64,000 bases of DNA, taken from assembly GCA_903813345.2 (NCBI GenBank), contig CAIIXF020000002.1, positions 9,013,555 through 9,077,554 of the forward strand, written 5' to 3'. The notes beneath the pieces were generated by a model. The model saw nothing but the letters and a program-made list of their open reading frames with translations, did not search any database and was not told the DNA's origin. The DNA comes from Owenia fusiformis (taxonomy: Eukaryota > Annelida > Polychaeta > Sabellida > Oweniidae). The position numbers and the translations under genes are program-made. This document shows, piece after piece, positions 22,601-34,600 of the stretch; within the stretch, counting starts at the first letter, position 1, and the number at the start of each line of letters is the position of its first letter.

Positions 22601-25600
22601 AAACCAAATATGGGTAAATCAAATACATGTATGGGTAAACCAAATATGGGTAAATCAAATATGGGTGAACCAAATATGGGAACAAATATGGGTAAACCAT
22701 CTAAATAGAAAAGGGCCATTTCAAAGGGCTATGTCTTAAAATACCACAATATATTTTATATCACAATGGTCTGCATTTTGCATTATCTATACTTGTTGAT
22801 ATAAAGCTAATCTTTCCTAAAAATACCAAGACTTAAAAAATTGTTTTTCAAGGAAGCAGGATCACATGTGCAAATTATGAGGGTTGCATTAAAATGCAAG
22901 TAATTTCTCAAAGGTGGTTAACTTACTGACTATGTGAGTGATATTCAAGCTCTAATAATAACAAAAATATGGTTTGTAACAGTTATAAGCCTATCCTAAT
23001 CTTTGGAAGGCCTACCTTCATTTTGAATTTGTGCAGTTCTACTTTGGTGATCGTATCTGCTTTTGCAATTACGGGAATAATGTTCACTTTGCTGTCCAAG
23101 GCCTTCATGGTTACTAGGTCCAGAGATTTCAACCTGGAACCACAAAAAGAAATAAGATATTAGGAGAAGGAAAAAACCTTCATGGTTACTAGGTCTAGAG
23201 ATTTCAACCTGGAACCACAAAAAGAAATAAGATATTATGAGAAGGAAAAAGAACCAAAAGCGATTTTGCTCAATACTCACACAGTTAGCTGTTATTCTAT
23301 TTAGATTATACGAGCAAAAATGGTGATACACACATGAAACTAGGGAATCAATGTGTCTATGATGTACAGGATATTCTAAAAGAGAAATAAATAAAAGATG
23401 CCAAGAAAGACATTAACCCATTCAACAAATTAACAAGATTAGTCAGGACACCAAGCCACCCAACCGACGAATTGCCCACCTGCCCGACAAACTGATCACA
23501 ATATAGCACCAGCAATAGTGCGATAAAATAGATACACAGACAGAACCAATTGTAACGATCAAACAACAGCACATTTAGACCAATGATTTTCATTCAAACA
23601 AATATCCATTAGTGAAAATTCCAACGAAGAAGCTAATGGCAATTTTGTAACTTTTTTTAAAGATATATGTAGTCAGAGGTCGAGGATCTATACATACACA
23701 TGAAGCAACAATGAAAATCAAACTGATTCAAGACTGAAGGTTGGCAGAATGGCCTTATTCCTAAATTCAATACAAAATTCAATCAGAACCATGAACTCTA
23801 GTTTCTGTATTGTTGCATTAATGTTTCAAGTCTAAGTAAACGTAAAGCATGTTCAAATAAATAATCTAATAAAAATAAATAAACAATCCAAAGACCATGA
23901 GAATGGATTTCCTCAACTCAATGGTAAAAGTTAATTTCCCTGAAAGTTTTTTAAAACTGTCCTTAAACTTTAATTGTCGATTTTTGAAATGTGTAAAAAT
24001 AGTTGTTGCACAGTAGGTGATATAATATGTGACATTGAATACACATTTGTGTGTTTTTTCAGGATAACTTTTGTATTTTTATTTTTGGGAAAATCGTTCC
24101 CATTGTTCCCACAAATAATCTGGTTACTTATGTCAATGTGCCCTTGAGGAAAATGACAAGTTGTCATATTTCAATATCAAAAATAGAGTGGAATGGAGAG
24201 AAAATAGGGAGGAGTTAAGTTTACAGGGATGTCGAATTTAGTGTTTTAGTGGATCTAAATCAGAAAATAATGTAGTTCATAAAAGTTCATTGAGAAAAAA
24301 CATGGAATGGACATGACCAAAGAAATCTAGGTAGGGTTAAATCATGATTTTCGATCTCAGCATTACCATGTATATATGCCAAAATAAATACTGACCAAGG
24401 ACAATAATAAGCTGATTTCAGTACATGAGGAAATAATTTTTAGTTGATCATTAAAGCGAGTTGTGTATGAAACAACAAGAGGTTCAGAAACTACAAAATA
24501 AACAGCTACGATAATGCAGAACATTAACTTCCATTAAACAAAGTTACATTACCAATACTTTAAAGAGGACTTCGCAATAGCATGTCCGAATAACTTTACG
24601 AAAATTATTTGAATATCAACTGTGAGATTGCTATTTGAGTAAATTATAACATAGACCAAAACGAGTCCCTATAAAACTTAGAAAATGGGCTCCATGATGT
24701 AAAAATACAAAAATACAAATATCTACACAACATAGTTACAAGTATTAAATGATTTAGGACAAACCAATAATCAAACTATGAATGATAAATGGATATAACA
24801 CTGCCAAAATGGCTTCGATGACCTTGTGGAATGTCGCAAAAGCTGGGACTAATTTGGGCTGCTATATTCTTGGTTGTTTCAGGTATAGTTATTCTACTTT
24901 ACAAATGTGTATCATATGAAGTTTTACAATGCAAAAGACAATTTAGACAAGGCGTTAACATGCAAAATATCACTACAGTGCTGATATATAATAATATAGG
25001 GTGCGTTTTCAAACTAAACAGAGTGTTCCTACTAAAATGAATTTGCCTACATACCCCTGAAACTCTTATCTGATAGATAGAATGCACAAATAAAACAAAA
25101 GTTTTGCTATTATAGGTAAAAAGTTCTCTTGAAATTTCGAAGTGATTTTACCTGTTAATTCTGTCCATGGTCCGCCATTTTTGCGGAAGTTACACTGAAA
25201 CGCAAAGTCCATGAAACGAAACGAAATCACTAGAAAAAAACATGGCACACATTGTGCGCATGTGCAGCAAAGTTTAGACCAATTAGATTATTTGATTATT
25301 TTGCGCACGTGAATTATTTGCTTCTGAGCACTTACAAGCTTACCACAATAAACAAACCTGGCAGAGACTACCCTTAGCCTACTTCATTTTGGCGAAATTT
25401 CAGCTCAAACTCGTGACAAATGCATTATGCATACGCTGGTGTGAAGCCTTGGAGACACTCATTTTGGTAAATATGATTTATGGGGTATACTTTTCTGCAG
25501 TTTGTGGGAGTTTGGGACATTAAATGTTAAAATTCAAGAAAATATGTCAATTAAACGACTGATCAATTAATATATACCAGCACTGTATCTGCCATTTGAT

Positions 25601-28600
25601 ACAGACACCAAATGCCGAACACCAACGGCTACCATAAAAAAAGTTGAAGACTATAACAATATGTCCCATTTTTGGTGGTGACATAAAAATGGTAGCTTCT
25701 ACATGTATGAACCCACAAAATCTAACAACTTGTGGGGATCATTTGTTTAACTATATTTTGATCTTTTGTAAATATTTTATCAAATGAAATGAAAAATAAT
25801 TTATTATGTATTTATAGGTCCTTGAGAAGATTGACAAAACTGCTTTGCACTTTGGTGATAGGATTTTTGATCTATACACAAGTTAAACTGAATACATATC
25901 GAGGTGAGTCTTATATAGGCATTTATACATTTCACAATATCTTAGTTTCATAGCCGTACCCCCTATAAGGTTGCCAGAACATTTTTTAATCAAAATTTTT
26001 AGACTAGATTTTAGTTTTTTATTGTCTAGGTGAATCCTTGAGAATTTTGTCAGACACTACTCTGAGGAACAAAGATATTATAAGAAATACAGATGAGAAA
26101 AGGAATACAGATGTGACAAGAAATACAGATGTGACAAGAGATATAAATATGACAAGAGATACAGAAGTGAGAAGAAAAATAGGTGTGACAAGAACTTTAA
26201 ATGAGATAACAAATACAAATGTGACAATCAATACAGATGTGACAAGAAATACAGATATGACAAGAAATACAATTCTTTTCAGCAAGGTGAGAAAAAAGTG
26301 ACAAAAATTTGTGTTAAATTGGAGCTTGTAACAAAAGTGTTTCTGCTTCAAAATTCAGTTAAAATACAAGGAAGGGGGCAAGCTCTGAATGAGTCACAAA
26401 TATAAACATGATTGTCATATGTAATGCAGTCATCATGAGTAGAGATGAAATGAAAAAATATGAATGTGTGAATGAGTTTTTAAGGATGTTCTATGGTTCA
26501 TTGTACCATGATACTCATTTGATTTTTCCAGACTGGGGTATGGGTTTCAAATGATTTTGGGCAAAGAGGACCTAACTGGCCACAAGCTTATGTGATCAGG
26601 CGACAGCGTGATATGAGAGGTAGGAATATTACAATAGTCTAATTAAATACTTATATCATTAAGTGTATCTTTGTTAGTTTTGAAAGTGGCAGCAATGGAT
26701 AGAAAGAGCAAAATGTTGGAAGCAAGTTTTTCAAAAAGAATGTCAATGCGTTCAATCCTAATTTCACAAAAGGAGATAACTGATCAAAAATGGAAGTTCC
26801 TGGAAATTAATGACAGTCACAAAAGGGACATACACTTTGACATACTTTTATTGTCAGATATTGCTTTTTTACATTTTCCAGGATATTTAACAATAGGAAT
26901 ACCATCGATCAAGCGACCAATCAAAAAGCCGTATCTTCTTAACACCTTGCGATATATCATGGAAAACACATGGGAAGATGAACGGCCTCAAATCGTAATA
27001 ATTATATTCCTGGCAGATGAAGACAAAGACTACAACAATAAAGTGGCAAAAATGATTATTAAAAAATATGCAGTATATATCGAAGATGGCTTTATACAAA
27101 TCCTGCAAGCTGACAGTGCCATCTATCCACAGTTAACTAAACTAAAGCAGAATTTCAACGATGATGCAATACGTGTAGCGTGGAGAACAAAACAAGTTAT
27201 CGATTTTTCGTTCATGTTTATGTACAGCAAAAACATATCGGAGTATTATATACAAATTGAAGATGATGTCAGAACGGCTACAAATTATTTTACTGGAATA
27301 AAGAATTATATCGATAGGTTTAAGACGGAGAATCCACCGTGGGCTGCCCTACAATTTTCCAAACTCGGATTTATCGGAAAACTTTTCAGATCTTCCGATC
27401 TTGAAATTCTCTCAAAGTACCTGCTTTTGTTTCAATCTGAACAGCCTGTTGATTGGTTATTTAGATATTTTAGCATGTCTAAATCGCAGTCGAAGGAACT
27501 GATTCGATATCCTGGATTATTCCAGCATATGGGGGTGCGCTCTTCACTTGAGCAGAACAAATACCAGGGGACTAGAACTATATATGATACAAGTTTCGAT
27601 GATGGTACAAAAGCACTCAATGGTGATAACCCACCTGCGAGAATCATAAACTCGTTAGAAACATCTGACCGATGGGTCCCAGAGATGGCATATTGGAAAA
27701 AGGACGGGTATCACTTGACACAGAATGCAAAAACAGGAGACACTATCACCATTATTTTTGACAAACCAGAACAATTAAAGAAAGTTCATATCATAACAGG
27801 AACTGTCATTCACAAGACAGGCATCCTTAAAAATGGACGCGTCGAAATAGCTGAAAAATTACTCTCAGCACATGGGAATGCAATTGAATGTTCACAGTTC
27901 ATTCCAATTTGTGAATTTACTGATGGACAATGTATCTCAAGCACAATGGACATTTTTCCAATTAATCAAACAACAAAATGTCTTAGAATAATCGTCACTG
28001 TAGGACAAGCTGGAATGTTAGCAATTAAAGAGATTGCAGTATATCTTAGGCAGAATATTGAAAATTAAACCATTTCAATATTCTGAGTCTTTTAAAAGAG
28101 TGCTTCATCTATTTTCTTTCACTTAAAGATAATCCTCTGATTCAGTCTAACACCCAATCAGAATAGATATTAATAGGGTTTTTCATTTTTGGAAAGTTTT
28201 TTCTGATCAATCTGCTATTTTTATCATATGATCTATAATTGATAGGGACCCCACAAAAAAGATTTAAGCCAAATCAGGCATCATTTGCCTCACGACCCGT
28301 AGATAAAATAGCAGCTTGATCAGAAAAATATCCAAAAATGACACACCCTAAGGAATTCAATCATGTGAATTATAAACTATGTTTGAGGTTGTGAATTTGT
28401 ACGATCCGCAATCAGATCTGGATAATTTCTACATTGAGGGACACCTATAATACCATTGGCGAATGGGTCCCTCTGTTATGATATTTTCATAAGAGAATAA
28501 ATGGCAATAAAATTAGACGATAATAATATCTACTTACGAATGTCCTGTGGGTGCGATGAAATACAGGCAAGTGTGAATTCGAGTATCATGGTAGATGTGA

Positions 28601-31600
28601 ATGTTGCGCTTTATCTTCAATTCCTCCTGTAGGTAGTTCTCAAACTGTTTGTCGATGAACTCAACAATAGACTTATAGCTGGAAGATCAACAAAAAAATG
28701 TCACAAGGGTTGTGTTTTAAAATGTAAAATAGAGTGGAAATAAGTGAAATTGGGAAGGAATAAAGTAATCAGGCATGTAGTTAACTGTCCAAATTGTATG
28801 AAAATGCAAGAAAATCAGATACTTTATTCATTTTAGAGAAATAGTGCAAGATATAATGAGAAGGAGCTCCTGCAGTAGATCTCATATTCCATTTTTCAAT
28901 GGGTTCCATCTTTCACATCCACATTTTTATATTACATACTTTACCAATCATATTCTATATTAACTCATATTCCATTCATTGCCAAACATCTCTTTCTATA
29001 CTACCTATCCGCCAAACCTGGACAGTTGGGTATGTTGGAGGGTGGGTGCAGAATAGTATAATGCAAGATGGAATATAAGTACATTATCTGACATGTAATC
29101 GGGAGGTTGTGGGTTCGATTCCCACCAGGGTGGAGTGTCTTTTTCACATGAGCCCTTAGCAAAGGATTTGATCCTGTTTTCAGATTAAGTACATTACCTG
29201 TCACTTTTGTCAATCTGGTCGCCAAAGCCAACAGAGTCTACAACAGTCAACTTCAGTCTAACATTGCTCTCCTGCAGTTCTGAAAGCAAGATGTTGATAA
29301 AAATGAGTTTTTACCCTATGCCCAATTACCCATACATTATTTTTTATTTTATTTTTTATCCATTTAAAAATTACTTAGAATATAAAAATAAAATTGATAG
29401 AAAAATCTATGTTGTAACGCCAACTATATTTGTATCATATAATGGGGTGAATATTATTGCTCATAACAAAGCTGTGTATCATGAGATTCCTAATATTTAC
29501 CATAGCTATGTCCCTTCAGTTTCACACCAGGGAGGTCATGTGTACTAGGTGATGAGTTGAAATGTGTATTAAACAGGGTGTCCATCAAGGTAGACTTTCC
29601 AATACCAGTTTCACCTGTAATACAAACACAGTCATGTTACATGGTTTAAAGTGGCTGTAACTATTTTAAGCAGAATTTACTCACATAAAGGTACTTATCT
29701 GAGGGTCATTAATAGAAAATTCATCAAGTTAAGAATTCCTTTAATCTATAATGACATAATATTCAAAGAACAATCGACTTAAGAATTCCTCACATTACAA
29801 AATGTCTGGTAATGGGCCCAGACCTCATAACCAGTGAGTTTGCACATTTCTGAAAACATTACATAAAATGATGCCTTATGGCATTCTTGCCCATGGAAAA
29901 ACTGCTAGGGTGATCATTTAAAACATTAAAAAAGTAAAGAATAATGAAAAAATAAAGAAATAAATTAACAGGCATAAAATCAAAATTCTAAATTGTATAG
30001 CAATATCCAAAAATTTGCAAGTTTATTCAAACTTTTAAGAGAAAATGATAGAATAAGGATGGACAAAAATTTGAAAATGGGAAGCATAATTAGTTTTCTG
30101 AAGAAGTAATTAACGAAGCTTTGAGGCATTGTTTAGGACTTAAGGTGTTGGGTTACAATACAAAGTCAAAGTTCAATTAACTACAATTTCCTGTTTCTTT
30201 TTTTCAACTTAACAAATTACTTTCTAAAAAAAGATCAATAGTTTTTTCTCCCTTCTTGAAAAATACTACTAAAATAAGTGACACTGGGAGAGTTCTTATT
30301 CAAATCATTGCTGAAAGTTCCACCCAGGTTTTTTTAAATCCGTTTTTTTTTTTAAAATTAAGGCTCATTTTCTTACAATAACAATTACTCAAAAATAAGG
30401 CCTATTTTGAAAATGAGGTTTAAAAGGCATATTTCAAGGCCTTCAATAAAAATTATAATATTTTAACTATTAAAACAAAATTTTATTAAATATTTATTTT
30501 GATAACTTACCGACACATAGTATGTTGAAGCAGAAACCCTGTGCGACTGATTTGTTGACCAGCTGGTCAGGAAGGCTGTCAAACCCGACATGTCCCGCAA
30601 GGTTCAGTGTCCTCGTCCCTTTCTCCAATCCAGACAACTTGGGTTGCTTGGAATAGATAGCAAAGAAAGTCATTTTATGAATTTATTTTTCGATTTGGGG
30701 TTTAAATCCAGATTGCTTAAACTGTCTGTGTACTTTTCAAAAAGTTTTCAAATTTCTGTTCATATGTGTCATTCAATGTGTCATTCATATGTGTCATTCA
30801 ATCGACTATGTGCCTGTTCTAACATTTCACTTGTCCGGTTCTTCCAGTTTTTCCCATGTTTTTTCGCACAAACAATTTCTTGCGTAAAACATTCATGATT
30901 TATTCAAAACTAAATCATTATCTCTATGATATTTTCTGTAATTCCTTATTACATGTATGTAGATTAAAACTAATTTCCAAGTTGATCTCGAAACTGATGC
31001 GTGTTCAATATGCATTCCATTAGAATGTATCATTAAGGCATCATGTCCATTGTTCTACATTCAAACTGACCTATACATGGAATGTAAATCATTGGATACA
31101 GCAAGTGAAATTTTCCTGTGGATTAATTTTCCATTGGGTCACACCAATTTGACACATTTTGTCTCATAAACCGTGAGACCTGTCGATTTTTCTTGCATTC
31201 CTATACAATTTAGAGTGTAAGCTACATGCCTGTTTACTTCATTCCTTGCTAATTCCGCTCTTTTCCACTCTATTTTGCATTTTAAAACATGACAAACGTG
31301 ACAATTTTTAAAATTCTCTCAGGGGCAATTTGCATTGTTTTTGCACTAATAAGTAATAGAATACCTTTACTGATACCAGTATATTCTTACCCTGAGTCAT
31401 ATACTATTAGAAATAACTACCCTCTGAATGAAACAAATATTAGATAATCCTTTCGAGCTTGGTTGAGAAAAGGTCAGCGTGGTAGGTTTGAAAAGATTTA
31501 TTCCCGCTTCTTTCATTTGAGGGAATATAACTTTCGAAGGGAAATAGTAAATTTATTTCTGGACACGTGACTAGGTATTGACCAATCAGGATTAGTGTTA

Positions 31601-34600
31601 CATATTGGGTATATAATAAATTGTAATATAGTCTATATTAGGTAGAGGGCAGTTTATAACAAGACTCTGCATACAGGGTATTGTAAAATATCAAGATCAT
31701 TTAAGAAGGTCCCATGTTGATGGATGCTCCAGAGCAGTTTAATTTATTGGTAAAGGTTAAAAGTTCTACCAGAAGTAAAAGGTCCTCTGGACATTGAATT
31801 AATGATGATATTTTCAAAATAAAGATCATTTCAAGATTGGGAGGGAAAGTTAAATGAAAATTGAATGGGATGAATGGAACTATCAGGGTTACATGTCTGA
31901 TAGTATCTGGGTTGAGGAGGGGTGCGGGGGGGTATAAAATGAATGGGTGAAGAAAATAACATGATATAACCAAAGGGGAGGATTTACCCTATCAAACCAT
32001 ATTGATACTGAAGTTGAGATGATCATTAAAAACAACAATAAAACATCTGACACCCTTGATATCAACAGACCAGAATTTCCAGAAAGAAAAGCAACTTATC
32101 TAGTTTCACTTTCATCCTAAAGATTTTTATCAACTGGTATTTCATAATGGGTTGCAGCTATTCTAAACCAATAATGTTAGGAAACATGTTTTTATGTTTG
32201 GTGAAAGAAATGAGACAAAAATCAATGGAGGTACGTTCTTTTGGATAGAACGGAACTGAACCTAAATTGAACCTCTAGTTTATAACAGGAATATACCACT
32301 TATAATAATAAAGAATAATCTGAAAACATGTATGTAATCATGAAACATTACAGGTTACTAGGGGTCACTATGGTATCTGGTTAAAACATTTCAGGTTACT
32401 AGGGGTAACTATGGTATCAGGAGGGAGAAAGTAAATATTTATTTATAGGGTTCTTTAATGGATTGAAAGAATTTGAAATGAGGAGACATTGATTCAAGTT
32501 ATCTCGCTAAAAGTACTCAGTAAAGCCTTTTTGTCCCCGCTTCCTACTGCATACTTCCCTACAAATCGTTCATATATTTGTAGTCAAGTAGTAAGGAGGG
32601 GGGTCATAGGGGCTTGTAGCTAAGACTAGCTTCAAGTTTCCATAATCAAAATTTAAAGAGACTCACAGGGCTCTCACCAGGAAATATTTAGGGTGTGGTG
32701 CTAACATCTTCAGAATAACCGTTCAATTGTGATAAATCATATTTATGTTTTATCCTTTTAACATGCTATTATTATATATTCAGTCAAGTTTAGACTGTGG
32801 AAACAGTCATGATTTGCCAATAGGGTGTGGAGGGAGCTAAATAGAGTGTGGTGCTGCGCCACAGTCTAAAAGCATGGCGAGAGCCCTGGACTCAGGATTT
32901 TTAATTTTGGGTTTTTGTGTCTAAGGTTTAATTTTTGAATATTGAAGAAAGGCAAAAGAGGCAGCATATACGGCCTATGGCTGATGCCAAAACTCTAGGG
33001 ATCAGTTTGAAGCTTTCCTTTCTAATCTAAATTGATTTTTCAATCAATCCTTGTTGAGAATACATTTCTGTTAGCATATGGATTCTGTTAGCTACTTAAA
33101 ATTGGGAACCTAACAAAATAACCCTTACTCTAATGTTAAAATCATGTATGTACAGTAGGACCTCTCAAGTGGAACACTTAATTTGATTTGAAAACTATAT
33201 TTATTCTGGGAAGCTTTATCAGTATAAAAAATGTCTATTTATGAGTAGAACAGCTGAAAGTAGAACATTTTTCAAGGTCATTGTGACCCATAATTATGTT
33301 AATCATTTTCAAGGTCATTGTGACCTATTATAATAATTATGTTAATCATATATGTTTGCATGTGACCACCCGTAAATAAGTTTTTTCACGCTACCTACAG
33401 AGATGTAGATGGTCTAAAGCGGACACTGGTAAAACCAGCTAAAAGTTTTCACATTCAGGATCAGAAGTCTTCAAATAAGAATGCTTTTATGAAATGGAAG
33501 TCATTTCAAGAGAGTTTCAAAAATGGAATTGAAATATTTGTTAATATTTCCAGGGCTTTTCAATACTCAAATTACATTTTCCAATCATTTGCTGTTTTCA
33601 ACTGTGTTGCTTTCTTGCAATTCCAAAAAATGTAGCTCTGCATTTTCTTTAGAAAGATATTAACACAAATGGGTCTTACTGTACATAGTTTTGTTCATTA
33701 TTTACACAAATGGGTCTTACTGTACATGTACATAGTTTTGTTCATTACTCAGTATTTCCTGTCATTCTGTATCTTTTATACAAACAATTTACACACTGGA
33801 TCAGTCATTCAAAGTCAACATGAAATAAAATTCTCTCACATATGTTGATTTATTTGACTGTTGTCTTATCTTCTTAAACAGCAATGAATTTATATGTGGC
33901 TGTATACCATTTATTTTCCGGAGACTATAACAAAATGTTACCACTTGTGGTGGTGACATTTAAACAATAAATATATAAATATATTTATAACTATAAAAAC
34001 ACTACAGTAAAGGTATTTGGTTTGCAACATTCATTAATTAAAAAATGCCAATGGTATACCGTCTCTTAACCTTTAGCAGACCACCGGCAGCCGCGTCCGC
34101 CCATTCAAAATTACCGCCAGAATCCACCGGCGGATCCGGACGACACAAATCTAACTTTTGAAAACTTTACTTTTTCCCGCCGTTCTTATGATCCAATTAG
34201 ATTGCCCGATTTATTCAGTCCTTAGTAGGTGACTTCCTGTTGACCTAGAAATGTCGATGTTTCGAAAAATATTTCTCAATTCAACATTTTGAACAGTTTT
34301 TAAGTTGTTTTTAGTGAACAAATCGTACAAAATGACGGCCAAATACGATAACAACGAAAATGTTGAGGAAATGGATTGCGATTTCGAGCTCTTTAGGCTC
34401 TTGGAAGCCGATAATGGTCATCGAAAATAGAAACTAGAATATTTTCTGAACTGAAAAGAAGAACATTCGATCGCTGCAAATTCAGTTTTGGATTCTGACC
34501 AGACGTTGAATCTCCCGAGGGGCGAAACGGCGGATTCCGGAGGAGTATTCATGGTATATTTATGCCCAGTCGTGTTTATGTACGAAAAAATTCATGAGAA

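Noticed and set aside
22501-22739. Three open frames with repeated Asn/Trp/Met or Leu/Pro/Phe words
   Set aside because: Products of the 14-bp minisatellite in a septin intron.
29001-29231. Possible tRNA gene and a minus-strand protein containing [11 protein letters not shown]
   Set aside because: Only a T-arm and B-box are present, with no acceptor stem or A-box. The peptide is the usual translation of a tRNA-derived SINE, and the same motif appears at 53642.
30647-30673. Septin start at an in-frame ATG (30673) just upstream of exon 2
   Set aside because: The sequence before CAACCC is a good pyrimidine tract plus AG, and an upstream exon with a family-like MAA start and matching phase exists at 39658-39690. 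It is kept only as a less likely alternative.
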